Positions 1-10,296 are shown, counted from the stretch's first letter. The stretch: 64,000 nucleotides of DNA from Azospirillum halopraeferens DSM 3675 (GCF_000429625.1 NZ_AUCF01000001.1:1-64000); one strand, 5' to 3'. Translations and numbers: made by a program. Notes: a model not told the origin generated them from the sequence alone.

Positions 1-93
1 CCTGCACCCGATCCCATCCCGAACTCGGCCGTGAAATCCCTCAGCGCCAATGGTACTGCGTCTTAAGACGTGGGAGAGTAGGTCGCCGCCGGG
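1..93 (+). rRNA. rrf: 5S ribosomal RNA, 3' part (5' end outside window)
   Basis: The first bases match the conserved body of bacterial 5S rRNA: the segment CCCATCCCGAACTCGGCCGT of loops B/C at about 12-31, and GTGGGAGAGTAGGTCGCCGC near the 3' end at about 70-89. The gene starts before base 1, so about 25 bases are missing. It closes an rrn operon whose 23S gene must lie to the left. No tRNA-fMet follows it, although many alphaproteobacterial rrn operons have one. Confidence 0.93.
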
Positions 94-141
94 TCACCAC
101 GGCGCCCACACCGAAACGATCACCCCTCTTCAGAACCACCC

Positions 142-175
142 GCAACGCCCGCACCGTCACCGGTGCGGGCGTTGC
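142..175 (+). terminator. Strong hairpin, likely rrn operon terminator
   Basis: A perfect 15-bp inverted repeat (142-156 with 161-175) surrounds a 4-nt loop, about 50 bases after the 5S gene. No long T tract follows, so termination is inferred from position and stem strength. The remaining bases up to the kinase start at 303 hold a short repeat, CATTG-AAA-CAATG at 222-234, and no gene that I can see. Confidence 0.65.
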
Positions 176-302
176 CGTGCGTGCGGAGTCATGCGTCCGG
201 GGCAGAGCCGCTGAAGCTTTTCATTGAAACAATGTGTCACGACGGTTGTCGTAATCTATCGCCTTGGGTATAGGATTCCTGATCCTGGAACGCGGAGGCG
301 GT

Positions 303-3300
303 ATGGTCGGCATCCCACACGGCGCTGTGCCGGATGACATGATGCCGGTGGTTTCGGAGCCGCAGCAATCCGCCGGGGCTCGTCTGCTGGGCATCGCGGC
401 CATCCTGTTCCTGGCGGCCATCGGCATCCTCGCAGCGATGGACATCCGGGAGGAGTTTGCCGAGGGCATTGCGAAGAAGTCCCGGCACCTGGCCGTGCTG
501 GTCGGTGCCGCGGAGGATACCATCACCCGCGATCTTCAGGCCGTCGACCTGGTGCTGTGGGACGTCGTACGCGAGGCGACCAGGGCCGGGCGGGGGGAGG
601 CGGCCGACCCGGAGGGGGTTATGGCTCACCACCTGGAAACCCTGACCATCCTCGGGTCCATCACCATCGCTCCGCCCGAGGGGCGCTCCGACGTTCCGGT
701 TGCCGGTTCCGAGCTGCCGGATGTCCTGATCCAAGGCGATACCGTGCACGTCCGACGGGTGTTCGCCCCTCGCGACGGCGGACCGTCCGCGCTGGTCGAG
801 GCGCGGCTTTCCCCGGAGCATCTCGGCCGGGTGCTTGCCACCTTGCGGCCCGACGACGCCGGCGTGGCCGCACTGTCCGACCGCAACGGAACGGTGCTGG
901 CGTCCGGGCGGGACCCGGCAGCGGTGGCGGGCGGGAGCCATCCCGACGGCACGGGCGAACTGTCGGTGATCCGCCGGCTGGACTCCTATGGGCTGGAGGT
1001 GTTCGCCGCCTTTGATGAGGAGGACGTGCGCGCCGACATGTGGGAGGACGCGCGCACCGAAATCCTGTTGATTGCGGTTCAGATGGGGTTTGGCGGCGGT
1101 CTTCTCTTCCTGCTTGCGCGTCATCAAGGCCGGTTGCGCGAATCCCGTTCGTTTCTCGCCCGGTCGCAGGCCCGCTTCCGCGGCATCTTCGAAAAGGCCA
1201 ATGTGGGCATCGCGCTCTCCCGCGCCGACGGACAATTGGTTCAGATCAACGACGCGATGGCCCGTCTGCTCGGAAGGTCGGAGGTCGACGTGCGGGGATG
1301 CTCCCTCGCAGCGTTCACCCACCCCGACGACCGGGCGCACAACGAAGCCCGGTTCGACGACATCCTGTCCGGCCGGATCGACGACGGCCGGATGGAGATA
1401 CGCTGCATCACCCCTGCCGGCGCCGTGGTGTGGCTGGACGTGGCGGTGTCCGTCCTGCGCAACGGCAACGGTTCGGTGACCGATATCGTCACCATGGCCA
1501 TCGATGTCAGCGAGGCGCACCGGGTCCGCGAGCGTCTCCGGAGCGCCAAGGCCGAAGCGGAGCGCGCGGCGCGCCGGCTTGCGGAACAGGAGCGGTTCAT
1601 CCGGGCGGTGACGGACCATATCCCGGGCATGGTCGCCTATTGGGATACCGACCTGCGATGCCGCTTTGCCAACCGGTTCCATCACGAGCACGCGGGCGTT
1701 CGCCCCGGCGCGATGATCGGTTCGTCCCTGGCCGACTGCCTCGGCCCGGCCATCTTCACGCGGAGCGAGCCGTACATCCGGCAGGCACTCGCCGGGCGCA
1801 TGCAGACGTTCGAGATGTCGGAGGGAAAGGGGACGGACGGCTTGCCGGCCCACGTCTGGGTCCAGTTGATACCCGACGTCGGCGCCGATGGCGCGGTGGA
1901 AGGCTTTGTGGCGGTGGCGTTCGACATCACCGAGCGCAAGCGGGGGGAATTGCGCTTGCAGGAGGCCAACGCCGAGTTGCTGGCCGCGCGCTCCCGCGCC
2001 GAGGCGGCCAACCGCGCGAAGAGCGAGTTCGTGGCCAACATGAGCCATGAGATTCGCACGCCCATGAACGCCATCATCGGCCTCACTTACCTGCTGGAGC
2101 AGACCGACCTGACGCCGACGCAGCGGGAGTATGTGGACAAGACCAAGGTGTCCGCCGATTCGCTGCTGGGCATTCTCAACGACATCCTCGATTTCTCAAA
2201 GATCGAGGCCGGCCGGATGGATCTGATGCGCGAGCCGTTCCGTCTCGACGATATGATGAGATCCCTGGCGATCATCGCGGCCGCCAATGCACGCGGCAAG
2301 GACATCGAGGTGCTGTTCGACATCGAGCCCGGCACGCCGGTGGCGCTGGTGGGCGATCCCCTTCGCCTGCAACAGGTGCTGACCAACCTGGCGGGCAACG
2401 CCATCAAGTTCACCGAACGGGGCGAGGTCGTCCTGTCGGTGGAGGGGACGGAGGTCGATGACGAGCACGTCCGGCTGCGCTTCACCGTGCGGGACACCGG
2501 CATCGGCATCGCGCCCGAGCACCAGGCGATGATCTTCGACTCCTTCTCCCAGGCGGAAGGAACGACGAGCCGGCGGTTCGGCGGCAGCGGCCTTGGACTG
2601 ACCATCTGCCGCCGGTTGGTGGATCTCATGGGCGGTACCATCGCGGTGGAAAGCGAACCCGGCCGCGGCAGCACCTTCCGGGTCGACGTCCGCCTGGGAC
2701 GGGGCACGTCCGGCACGCCTGAAAAGCCATCGCTGCCCGCCCCGGCGCGCCATCTCAAGGTGCTGGTGGCCGATGACAACCCCGTCGCTCGCAAGGTCAT
2801 GGCCGCGATGACCGCCCCCTTCGGCTGGGAGGTGGTGGTGGTCGGGTCCGGCCGGGAGGCGCTCGACGCCATCGATGATGCCCTGCGCACCCGGCCCTTC
2901 GACCTGCTGCTCCTTGACTGGTGCATGCCGGAGATCGGCGGACGGACCATCGTCAGCCACCTCAGGGAGCACCGGCCGCCCCGGGAGATTCCCCTGATCC
3001 TGGTGGTGACCGCCTTCGAGAACGAAAGGGTGCGGCAGGACTCCAACGGCGAACCGCTGATCCGCGGTGTGCTGACCAAGCCGGTGACCCCGTCCATGCT
3101 TCTGGACACCGTGGGGACTCTCTGGGGCTCCGGCACCGGGGCAACGGCGGTGTCGCCGATCAGGCCGGCAGGCGCCGAGGCACCCCTGACCGGCCTGTCC
3201 CTGCTGCTGGTCGAGGACAACACCATCAACCAGATCGTTGCACGGCGGATTCTCGAGACGGCGGGGGCGCGGGTCACCGCGGCGGACAGCGGCATCGAGG

Positions 3301-3923
3301 CTCTGACACATCTACAGACCGCCTCCGGGACCTTCGATGCCGTACTGATGGACATTCAGATGCCGGGATTGGACGGTTATGACACCACGCGGGCCATCCG
3401 CGATGACCTCGGTCTGGTGGACCTTCCCATCATCGCGATGACCGCCAACGCCCTGGCGTCCGACCGCGAGCGGTGTCTGAACGCCGGGATGGACGACCAT
3501 GTCGCCAAACCGGTCGACGCGGCGGCGCTGGCCGCCGTTGTCCGGCGCCACGTGCGGCGCGCGGCCGATACCGGACCCGTGGTCGACATCGACGCCGCCC
3601 TGGCGCACCTGTCCGGCGACCAGGAACTGCTGGCCCGCGTGTTCGCGCGCTTCTCCGCCGATGGCAGCCGCCTGGTCGAGATGCTGCCGCGGCTGCTGGC
3701 CGACGGCGATCTGGCCGCGTTGGGGTGGCACGCCCACGATCTGAAGGGCGTCGCCGGCAACATCGGCGCCCCGGGACTTGCCGTGGCGGCGAAGCGGCTT
3801 CAGGAGGCCGCGGCGGCCGGCAACGGTGCGGAGACGGAGGTGGCCTGCGCGGAGGTGTGCCGGATGCTCGCCGCGGCCGTTCGCTCGGCCAGCCGGTTCG
3901 TCCGGCACGAACCCGCCGTGTGA
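303..3923 (+). CDS. Membrane-bound hybrid sensor histidine kinase (PAS-PAS-HisKA-HATPase-REC-REC-Hpt)
   Basis: This 1206-residue protein carries a whole phosphorelay. Two membrane segments (about residues 28-48 and 254-273) enclose a periplasmic sensing region. Two PAS domains follow (about 290-415 and 433-555), then a HisKA domain with the SHEIRTP box (phospho-acceptor His582) and a HATPase with NAIKFT, DTGIGI and GSGLGL boxes. Two receiver domains follow, with Asp872 (in DWCMPE) and Asp1017 (in MDIQMPG), and a C-terminal Hpt domain has His1145 in HDLKG. The ATG at 303 is chosen because GGAGG lies 6 nt upstream; an in-frame TTG at 264 has no such site. The signal and the final response regulator are unknown. 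Confidence 0.93.
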   Translation: MVGIPHGAVPDDMMPVVSEPQQSAGARLLGIAAILFLAAIGILAAMDIREEFAEGIAKKSRHLAVLVGAAEDTITRDLQAVDLVLWDVVREATRAGRGEAADPEGVMAHHLETLTILGSITIAPPEGRSDVPVAGSELPDVLIQGDTVHVRRVFAPRDGGPSALVEARLSPEHLGRVLATLRPDDAGVAALSDRNGTVLASGRDPAAVAGGSHPDGTGELSVIRRLDSYGLEVFAAFDEEDVRADMWEDARTEILLIAVQMGFGGGLLFLLARHQGRLRESRSFLARSQARFRGIFEKANVGIALSRADGQLVQINDAMARLLGRSEVDVRGCSLAAFTHPDDRAHNEARFDDILSGRIDDGRMEIRCITPAGAVVWLDVAVSVLRNGNGSVTDIVTMAIDVSEAHRVRERLRSAKAEAERAARRLAEQERFIRAVTDHIPGMVAYWDTDLRCRFANRFHHEHAGVRPGAMIGSSLADCLGPAIFTRSEPYIRQALAGRMQTFEMSEGKGTDGLPAHVWVQLIPDVGADGAVEGFVAVAFDITERKRGELRLQEANAELLAARSRAEAANRAKSEFVANMSHEIRTPMNAIIGLTYLLEQTDLTPTQREYVDKTKVSADSLLGILNDILDFSKIEAGRMDLMREPFRLDDMMRSLAIIAAANARGKDIEVLFDIEPGTPVALVGDPLRLQQVLTNLAGNAIKFTERGEVVLSVEGTEVDDEHVRLRFTVRDTGIGIAPEHQAMIFDSFSQAEGTTSRRFGGSGLGLTICRRLVDLMGGTIAVESEPGRGSTFRVDVRLGRGTSGTPEKPSLPAPARHLKVLVADDNPVARKVMAAMTAPFGWEVVVVGSGREALDAIDDALRTRPFDLLLLDWCMPEIGGRTIVSHLREHRPPREIPLILVVTAFENERVRQDSNGEPLIRGVLTKPVTPSMLLDTVGTLWGSGTGATAVSPIRPAGAEAPLTGLSLLLVEDNTINQIVARRILETAGARVTAADSGIEALTHLQTASGTFDAVLMDIQMPGLDGYDTTRAIRDDLGLVDLPIIAMTANALASDRERCLNAGMDDHVAKPVDAAALAAVVRRHVRRAADTGPVVDIDAALAHLSGDQELLARVFARFSADGSRLVEMLPRLLADGDLAALGWHAHDLKGVAGNIGAPGLAVAAKRLQEAAAAGNGAETEVACAEVCRMLAAAVRSASRFVRHEPAV

Positions 3924-3936
3924 CGGCCGCAGTCCT

Positions 3937-4746
3937 TCAGTTTCCGGCGCGGGGCGCGGCTTCCTGCTGTCCGGCGCGGGGCGCCGTGGCCACCAGGTCA
4001 CCGCGCCCGATGCGGCGGAGCGACGCTTCCACGCGGGCTTCCTCGTCGCGGATCTCGCGCACGGTGTCCAGGGTGTAGGCGATGTGGCGCTCCGCCGCCT
4101 CGGCTGCGGCGTCGGCGTCCCGGTCCATCACCGCCTCGTAGATCGCCCGGTGCTGCGCCAGCAGCAACTCCCGCGTGCCGGGGCGGGTGTAGAGCCGGGT
4201 ACGGCTGTAGAAAACGCCGCGGCGCAGCAGGGTGGACAGCCCCCGCATGACGTGCAGCAGAACCACATTGTGGGCTGCCTCGTAGATCGCCAGGTGCAGG
4301 TCGCAGTCGGCGTCCGCCTCGTCGCCGGGATCATCCAGACGGTGGGAGGCCTCCATGCGCGCGAAGACCGCGCGCAGCGCATCGCGGTCGATCTCCGTCG
4401 CCCGCAGGGCGGCCAGCCGGGCAGCGTGGCCTTCCACCGTGCGCCGGAACTCCAGATAATCGAAGGTGGTCTGCGGGTGGGACTCCAGCAGCGCCGCCAG
4501 CGGGTCGAGCAGCGCGGCACCCACGGGGTCGGTGACGAACGTCCCCTCCCGTCCGGCGGACAGCAGCCCCTTGGCTTCCAGCTTCTGCACGGCATCGCGC
4601 AGGGTGGGGCGGGAAACGTCCAGGCGCTCCGCCAGGTCGCGCTCGCCCAGCAGCCGTTCGCCGGGCCGCAGGACGCCTTCCAGGATCAGCGTTTCCAGAT
4701 GGCCGGCGATCACGTCGGCGGCCTTCGGCTTCACCGGTTCGCGCAT
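3937..4746 (-). CDS. GntR-family (FadR subfamily) regulator, LldR/LutR-like
   Basis: A 269-residue transcription factor. It has an N-terminal winged helix-turn-helix (ERDLAERLDVSRPTLRDAV) and a C-terminal FCD ligand domain with the metal-type histidines seen in DLHLAIYEAAHN and AERHIAYT. It is divergent from the lutABC genes, and FadR-type LldR proteins normally repress or switch lactate operons, so control of lut by lactate is likely. The ATG at 4746 is chosen because GAACGAGG lies just upstream. Its 3' end is 13 bases from the end of the hybrid kinase gene, with which it converges. Confidence 0.85.
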   Translation of the reverse strand: MREPVKPKAADVIAGHLETLILEGVLRPGERLLGERDLAERLDVSRPTLRDAVQKLEAKGLLSAGREGTFVTDPVGAALLDPLAALLESHPQTTFDYLEFRRTVEGHAARLAALRATEIDRDALRAVFARMEASHRLDDPGDEADADCDLHLAIYEAAHNVVLLHVMRGLSTLLRRGVFYSRTRLYTRPGTRELLLAQHRAIYEAVMDRDADAAAEAAERHIAYTLDTVREIRDEEARVEASLRRIGRGDLVATAPRAGQQEAAPRAGN

Positions 4747-4845
4747 TGGGCCTCGTTCGCTCCCGCATGTGGTGTTCGGTTCCGACTTTATGGCCGGTAC
4801 CCCATTCTGTCCACGGCGCGTCGGTTTGTCATGCGTATTGTCCGA

Positions 4846-4874
4846 TTGACGGCCGTGGTAAAAAAAACTATCCA
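4846..4874 (+). promoter_or_regulatory. Candidate lut promoter
   Basis: TTGACG (4846-4851) and TATCCA (4869-4874) are spaced by 17 bases, upstream of lutA in the divergent gap with the GntR gene. Transcription from here would begin near 4881 and leave the ribosome site before 4907 intact. I did not find a clear TGGTnnnACCA operator in this gap. Confidence 0.4.
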
Positions 4875-4906
4875 TGAATGACCGACAGCACACGGAAGGT
4901 CCGGTC

Positions 4907-5671
4907 ATGCCCGCCAACCCTACGCCGCCGGCCGAACGGCCGCACACCGTCTATTACTTCGGCACCTGCCTCGTGGACCTGTTCTATCCCGAGGCCGGTC
5001 TGGCGGGGATGGAACTGCTGCGTCGCGAGGGGCTGCGGGTGGTCTTTCCGCAGGACCAGAGCTGCTGCGGTCAGCCCGCCCGCAACACCGGCCTGTTCGA
5101 GGAGGCGCGCGCCGTCGCCCGCACCCAGTTCAGGGCGTTTCCCGAACCCTGGCCCATCATCGTGCCGTCGGGTAGCTGCGCCGGCATGATGCGCGTCCAC
5201 TACCCGCAGCTTTTCGCCGATGAGCCGGACCGGGCGGAGGCGGAAGCCTTCGCGGCCCGCGTCTACGAACTCACCTGGTTCCTCGTCCATGCGCTGGACG
5301 TGCGTCTGCGCGACACCGGGGAGCCGGTGCGGGTGACCTGGCACCCCTCCTGCCATTCCATGCGCGAGATGGGGGTGACCGACGAGCCCAAGCGCCTGCT
5401 GCGCAGCCTCGCCAACGTGGAGCTGGTGGAGAACCCGCGGGAGCGCGAATGCTGCGGCTTCGGCGGCACCTTCTCGGTCCGCCAACCGGAGGTCTCGGGC
5501 GCCATGGTCGCCGACAAGATCGCCGCCGTGTCGGCGACCGGAGCGGCGGAAATGCTGACGGGCGACTGCGGCTGCCTGATGAACATTGACGGCGCCATGA
5601 GCAAGGCCGGCACGCCGATGGGCCGGCGCCACATCGCCGAATTCCTGATGGAGCGCTGTCATGGCCGCTGA
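4907..5671 (+). CDS. lutA: L-lactate utilization protein LutA, cysteine-rich (CCG) Fe-S protein
   Basis: This 254-residue protein has two CCG domains, seen as SCCGQPARNTG and ECCGFGGTFSV, which bind Fe-S clusters in the LutA/GlcF/heterodisulfide-reductase family. LutA works with LutB and LutC to oxidise L-lactate to pyruvate in the cytoplasm. The ATG at 4907 is preferred over an in-frame ATG at 4874 because GGAAGG precedes it and the earlier codon has no ribosome site. It overlaps lutB by 11 bases, which points to translational coupling. Confidence 0.92.
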   Translation: MPANPTPPAERPHTVYYFGTCLVDLFYPEAGLAGMELLRREGLRVVFPQDQSCCGQPARNTGLFEEARAVARTQFRAFPEPWPIIVPSGSCAGMMRVHYPQLFADEPDRAEAEAFAARVYELTWFLVHALDVRLRDTGEPVRVTWHPSCHSMREMGVTDEPKRLLRSLANVELVENPRERECCGFGGTFSVRQPEVSGAMVADKIAAVSATGAAEMLTGDCGCLMNIDGAMSKAGTPMGRRHIAEFLMERCHGR

Positions 5672-7088
5672 CGGGGATTTCGCCGCGCGCGCCCACGCGG
5701 CGCTGGGCAACGCGGAGGTGCGGGCCAACTTCCGCCGCGCCATGGACGGCCTTATGGCCAAGCGGGCGGCCCAGTTCACCGACCCGCAGGCATGGGCGCA
5801 GACGCGCGCCCGCGGGGCCGCCATCAAGCGCCGCGTCCTTGCCCGCCTGCCCGAGCTGCTGGAGCGGCTGGAAGCGCGCTGCGAGGCGAACGGCATCCGG
5901 GTGCACTGGGCCGAGACCACCGGGGACGCCAACCGCATCGTGCTGGGCATTCTGCAGGAGGCCGGAGCGCGGACGGTCGTCAAGGGCAAGTCGATGGTGT
6001 CGGAGGAGATGCACCTCAACGCCTTTCTCGATCGGCACGGCATCACCGCCGTGGAATCCGATCTGGGCGAGTACATCATCCAGTTGGCCGGCGAGATGCC
6101 CAGCCACATCGTGATGCCCTGCATCCACAAGAACAAGGGCGACATCGCCCGGCTGTTCGCCGAACACATCGAGGGCCAGGGCTACACGGAGGACGTGGCG
6201 GAACTGACCGCCGCCGCCCGCCGGGTGCTGCGCAGCAAGTTCGCCGCCGCCGACGCCGGCATTTCCGGCGTGAACTTCGCGGTGGCCGAAACCGGCACGC
6301 TGGTGCTGATCGAGAACGAAGGCAACGGCCGCCTGTCCACCACGCTGCCGCCGCTGCACATCGCGGTCACCGGCATCGAGAAGCTGGTGGAGACACTGGA
6401 CGATATTCCGCCCCTGCTGGCGTTGCTGCCGCGCTCTGCCACGGGCCAGGCGGTGACCACCTATGTGAACATGATCTCCGGCCCGCGCCGGGACGGGGAG
6501 AAGGACGGCCCACGGGCGGTGCACCTGGTCCTGCTCGACAACGGCCGGTCGCGGGTCTACGCCGATGCGGAGCTGCGGGACACCCTGCGCTGCATCCGCT
6601 GCGGTGCGTGCATGAATCACTGCCCGGTGTACGCGCGCGTCGGCGGGCACACGTACGACGCCGTCTATCCCGGCCCCATCGGCAAGATCCTGACACCGCA
6701 GCTTGCCGGCCTGGACGCCGCGGGCGACCTGCCCCACGCCTCCAGCCTGTGCAACGCCTGCGTCGAGGTCTGCCCGGTGCAGATCCCCATCGCCGACATC
6801 CTGGTGCGCCTGCGCCGCGAGGCCGTGCGCCCCTCCGACACCCCTGCCGTCAAGGGTGCGGGCGCCAAGCGGGCCCCCCTGGAGGCGCTGGCCTGGGCGG
6901 CGTGGCGGTGGATGTACGCCACACCGGCCCTGTATCGGCTTGGCAGCCGCCTGATGGCGCGATTCGGGAACCGGATACCGGAACGCCTGCCGCCGCTCAA
7001 CCGGTGGACGGGCGTACGCACCCGGCCGCGCTTCGCCGGACGGACGCTGCACGACCTCGCCCGCGACAAGGGGTACGATGATGCCTGA
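5661..7088 (+). CDS. lutB: L-lactate utilization protein LutB, ferredoxin-type Fe-S protein
   Basis: A 475-residue protein with the usual LutB plan: an N-terminal LUD domain and two C-terminal 4Fe-4S cysteine sets, CIRCGACMNHCP and CNACVEVCP. Its length matches the family (about 470). It is the electron-transfer core of the LutABC lactate oxidase. It overlaps lutA by 11 bases at the 5' end and lutC by 11 bases at the 3' end. Confidence 0.94.
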   Translation: MAADGDFAARAHAALGNAEVRANFRRAMDGLMAKRAAQFTDPQAWAQTRARGAAIKRRVLARLPELLERLEARCEANGIRVHWAETTGDANRIVLGILQEAGARTVVKGKSMVSEEMHLNAFLDRHGITAVESDLGEYIIQLAGEMPSHIVMPCIHKNKGDIARLFAEHIEGQGYTEDVAELTAAARRVLRSKFAAADAGISGVNFAVAETGTLVLIENEGNGRLSTTLPPLHIAVTGIEKLVETLDDIPPLLALLPRSATGQAVTTYVNMISGPRRDGEKDGPRAVHLVLLDNGRSRVYADAELRDTLRCIRCGACMNHCPVYARVGGHTYDAVYPGPIGKILTPQLAGLDAAGDLPHASSLCNACVEVCPVQIPIADILVRLRREAVRPSDTPAVKGAGAKRAPLEALAWAAWRWMYATPALYRLGSRLMARFGNRIPERLPPLNRWTGVRTRPRFAGRTLHDLARDKGYDDA

Positions 7089-7737
7089 CGCCCGCACCGC
7101 CATCCTGGCCCGTCTGCGCGCCGCCCCGCGCGGTGCGGCGCCCGAGCTGCCGCCCTGGACGCCGCCGGTCTACGCGCCCGAGGACCGGCTGACCCGCTTC
7201 CGCACGATGATGGAGGCGTGGCGGGGGGAGGTGCACGAGGTGGACTCCGCCACCTGGCCGGACCGGCTGCGCAGCATCCTGCACAACAAGGGAGTACGGA
7301 CCGTCCTGCACGCTCCGGCCACGGAGCATGGCCGCCGGCTGGCCGGGGCATGGGCCGGGCAGGCGGAGGCGCCACGGCTGCTGGCCTACGACCGTCCGGT
7401 GGAGGCCATGAAGGACGACCTGGTGCACGAGGCCGACGCGGCGGTCACCGGCACGCTGGGTGGCATTGCCGAAACCGGCTCGCTGATCCTGTGGCCGACG
7501 CCGGAGGAGCCGCGGCTGATGTCGCTGCTGCCGCCCGTCCACGTGGCGCTTCTGGCGCGGTCCGCCATCCGCGACACGCTGGCCGCGACGGCGGCGGAGG
7601 AGGGCTGGGCCGGGCGGATGCCCACCAATCTGCTGCTGGTGTCCGGACCATCGAAGACCGCCGACATCGAACAGACGCTGGCGTTCGGCGTGCACGGCCC
7701 CAAGGAGCTGGTGGTGCTGGTCCTCAGCGATCTTTGA
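7078..7737 (+). CDS. lutC: L-lactate utilization protein LutC (LUD domain)
   Basis: This 219-residue LUD-domain protein is the third gene of the lut operon. The GTLGGIAETGSLILWP segment is the characteristic LUD core that LutB also carries. It has no cysteine motif, as usual for LutC. Two ATG codons stand in tandem at 7078 and 7081. Its last 14 bases overlap the 3' end of the convergent sensor gene, so the two transcripts share an end region. Confidence 0.92.
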   Translation: MMPDARTAILARLRAAPRGAAPELPPWTPPVYAPEDRLTRFRTMMEAWRGEVHEVDSATWPDRLRSILHNKGVRTVLHAPATEHGRRLAGAWAGQAEAPRLLAYDRPVEAMKDDLVHEADAAVTGTLGGIAETGSLILWPTPEEPRLMSLLPPVHVALLARSAIRDTLAATAAEEGWAGRMPTNLLLVSGPSKTADIEQTLAFGVHGPKELVVLVLSDL

Positions 7738-9334
7738 GCGGGCGGGTACCGTCGGCCGCCCGCTTGCGGTGGTCGATGTCGATCACCACCGACCGTCCTT
7801 CCACCACCGTGCCGGCCGCGTCGCGCACCGGTTCGGTGGACACCGACACCCAGACGGGGCGGCCGTCGCTGCGGCGCATCTGCAACTCCGCATGGTGCAC
7901 CGGTTCGCCCTTCCGGAAGCCGGCGTACACCCGCCGCGCTGCCTCCTTGCCGTAGGGTGTGTCGGCGTACAGGTCGGTGATGCTCAGCAGGGCCAATTCC
8001 TGTGCGCCGTAGCCGAGCAGGCGCTCGAAGGCGCGGTTGCAGCGCAGGATGCGCTTGTCGGTGGCGCGGACGCTGACGAAGGCCGCCGGCGCGCTGTCGT
8101 ACAGGTCCCGATAGCGCTCCAGCCCGGCGCGCAGCAGTGCCTCTCGCGTCGCCACGCCCACGGCCATGGCGTTGAACGCCCGCACCACGCGGGTGACCTC
8201 GTCATCCGGACCCTGCGGATCGATCGGAGTGTAGCGGCCCTGCTGCATCGCCGCGGCTCCCTCCGCCAGGCGCTCCAGTCGGCCGGAGAGGCTGCGGCGC
8301 AGCACCCATCCGCCGACGGGCACGAACACCGCCGCGCTGCCCGCCAGGGCCAGCAGGGTGGCACGGTGGAAGGCGGCAAGCCCGGCGTCCAGGTCGGAAC
8401 GCCGGCGGGCGATGACGATGTACAGGCGACCGCCCTCCTCCAGCGGGAGCCACGCCACCCGCAGGAAGTGTTCGGCGCCTTCCAGGTCCCGGCCGGCCGT
8501 CGAATGATCGCCGGGCAGCGCGTCCGACGGGAGCGGTTCACCGGTGGCGTCGAGATCCAGGTCGGCGAACGGGGCGGGGAGGGACGAGCCCGGTCCGGCC
8601 AGGAGGATGTCCACGCCGCTGCGGACCGCCGCTTCCGCGACGTCCCACGGGTCCAGGGCGCGGGCAACCGTAATCGCCCCCACCACCGCGGCGCCGCCGC
8701 CGGGGAGACGGCGGACGACGGGTGCGGTGGCGGTGTGATACAGCCGGCCGTCATGGACCCGGTGCTCCACCGTGACGGCATCGGGCAGGACGGCGGGACG
8801 GAAGGCGTCGAGCATGGCGGGTGGCGTCAGGATGCGCGCCGGGGCGTCGAGGGGCTGGGCGGCGCCGACCGGCACCCGCTGACCGCCGATCACCGTCATG
8901 AAGCCGGTCAGCGGCGCCCCCGGCCCGCCGGCGTGGAAGGCCACCGGGACCAACCGCGCGTCGCAGGCGGCCACCAGATCGAGCCCGGCGGCGGCGGCCA
9001 ACTCTGCGAACCCGGTGGCGAGCCGGCTCTTCTCCACGTCGAAGATGTAGCGTTCGTAGCGCTCCGGGTCCTCGAAGGCGCTGACGAGATACAGGGCCCC
9101 GACCACGTCATCGCGCCCGGCGGTCTTGTCCGCGGCAGCGCCGACCGCCCGGTGATCCTCGCGCAGGTGGCCGGCCAGCCGGTCGAAGGCGGTGCCGATG
9201 TCGGTGCGCGCCCGTTCGACATGCAGGTCGGTGAGCAGGGCGGTGAACACCACGCCCAGCACCCCCACCAGGAGGAGCACCGAGGCACCCCAGGCAAGGA
9301 GAAGCCGCCACCGCAATGTGGGACGCCCGACCAT
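7724..9334 (-). CDS. Membrane sensor with periplasmic domain, HAMP and PAS, no output domain
   Basis: A 536-residue protein. One membrane segment lies at about residues 10-30. A periplasmic domain of about 270 residues follows, then a second membrane segment, a HAMP linker (RLERLAEGAAAMQQGRY) and one PAS domain (YDSAPAAFVSVRATDKRI to DIDHRK), where it ends. No histidine kinase, GGDEF, EAL or methyl-accepting domain is present, so the output must come from a partner. The gene directly follows a periplasmic binding protein gene, which may supply the ligand signal. The ATG at 9334 has GGAGG 6 nt upstream; an in-frame TTG at 9349 would overlap the previous stop codon. Confidence 0.85.
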   Translation of the reverse strand: MVGRPTLRWRLLLAWGASVLLLVGVLGVVFTALLTDLHVERARTDIGTAFDRLAGHLREDHRAVGAAADKTAGRDDVVGALYLVSAFEDPERYERYIFDVEKSRLATGFAELAAAAGLDLVAACDARLVPVAFHAGGPGAPLTGFMTVIGGQRVPVGAAQPLDAPARILTPPAMLDAFRPAVLPDAVTVEHRVHDGRLYHTATAPVVRRLPGGGAAVVGAITVARALDPWDVAEAAVRSGVDILLAGPGSSLPAPFADLDLDATGEPLPSDALPGDHSTAGRDLEGAEHFLRVAWLPLEEGGRLYIVIARRRSDLDAGLAAFHRATLLALAGSAAVFVPVGGWVLRRSLSGRLERLAEGAAAMQQGRYTPIDPQGPDDEVTRVVRAFNAMAVGVATREALLRAGLERYRDLYDSAPAAFVSVRATDKRILRCNRAFERLLGYGAQELALLSITDLYADTPYGKEAARRVYAGFRKGEPVHHAELQMRRSDGRPVWVSVSTEPVRDAAGTVVEGRSVVIDIDHRKRAADGTRPLKDR

Positions 9335-9345
9335 GGGGCCTCCGC

Positions 9346-10296
9346 TCAAAAGATGGGCTGGATCGACGCTGCTTCGGCGGCCGTGATCAGCCGGGTGTCC
9401 ACTACGATCTCCTTCGGCACCGTCTCGCCGCGCATCAGGCGGACCGCCAGGTCCGCCCCTTCGGCGCCGAAGGTGGGATAGAGGAAGGAGCCCGCCTGCT
9501 CCCCGGCCAGGATGGCGTCGCGCGCCTCGGCGATGTAGTCCACGCCCACCGTCGGCACCGATGCCGGATCGATCCCGGCCCGGCGCAGCGCGAAGCGCGC
9601 GCCACTGGCCATGCCGTCGCTCTGGGCATAGATCGCGTCGAACGGCACACCCTCGGCCAGCACCTCCTCGACGGCCAGGATCGCCTTGCTGCGCAGGGAA
9701 TCGGCGCGCCGGATGGCCGCCACGGCAAGCCCCGGATGGTTCGCCAGTTCCTCCAGGAAGCCCTCCGTCCGTTCGATGGCGGGAGTGGTGGTAGGAATGT
9801 GCTGCAGCACCAGGATGCGACCCCGTCCGCCCAGGCGTTGCGACAGGAAACGCGCGGCGTCCCGCCCGATCGTCCGGTTCGACGCGTGGACGAAGCAGGT
9901 GAAGGCATCCCCGTTCACCCGCCGGCTGAGCAGCACCACCGGAATCCCGGCCGCGTGCACGGCGGCGACCACCGGGGCCATGACCGTAGCGTCCAGCGGA
10001 CTGGTGATCAGCACGTCGACACCCCGCGCAGCGAACCCTTCGATGTCGAGGATCTGGCGGGACACCTGGCCGCCCGCGTCGGAATAGACGAACCGCACGT
10101 TACGGTAGTGCCTGAGGGCCCGTTCGACGTTCCGGACCTGGGCGATGCGCCAATCATTGTGCATCGTGTCCTGGGCAAAGGCGACGAACCGGGTGCGGTC
10201 GGCAGGGGGAATGTACGCCCCCTCGTCGCTGCGCAATGCCTTCGGTGCGGAAAGGCCAAGCATCAGGGCCGTGAGAAACAGGCGTCGGGCGATCAT
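9346..10296 (-). CDS. Sugar-type periplasmic binding protein (RbsB-like, type 1)
   Basis: A 316-residue exported protein. A signal peptide (MIARRLFLTALMLGLSAPKA) is followed by a two-lobed type 1 binding fold with typical segments such as DVLITSPLDATVMAPVV and PFDAIYAQSDGMASGA. Relatives bind ribose, galactose or autoinducer-2. No ABC ATPase or permease gene is near; the next gene, 11 bases on, is a HAMP-PAS sensor. A role in signalling, as for LuxP with LuxQ, is therefore more likely than uptake. The ATG at 10296 has GGAGGG 7 nt upstream. Confidence 0.85.
   Translation of the reverse strand: MIARRLFLTALMLGLSAPKALRSDEGAYIPPADRTRFVAFAQDTMHNDWRIAQVRNVERALRHYRNVRFVYSDAGGQVSRQILDIEGFAARGVDVLITSPLDATVMAPVVAAVHAAGIPVVLLSRRVNGDAFTCFVHASNRTIGRDAARFLSQRLGGRGRILVLQHIPTTTPAIERTEGFLEELANHPGLAVAAIRRADSLRSKAILAVEEVLAEGVPFDAIYAQSDGMASGARFALRRAGIDPASVPTVGVDYIAEARDAILAGEQAGSFLYPTFGAEGADLAVRLMRGETVPKEIVVDTRLITAAEAASIQPIF

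Noticed and set aside
94-302. tRNA-fMet after the 5S rRNA
   Set aside because: No cloverleaf could be found between the 5S gene and the kinase start.
237-2048. Long open frame on the minus strand opposite the hybrid kinase (603 codons), and similar long antisense frames opposite lutAB, glyA, ilvD, moeA and others
   Set aside because: The translations are rich in Arg, His, Gly and Gln with no domain, and each mirrors a strongly supported gene. Long antisense frames are expected at this GC content.
4747-4906. A FadR-type operator (TGGTnnnACCA) in the lut divergent gap
   Set aside because: Only loose matches such as TGGCCGGTACCCCA were found; not good enough to call.
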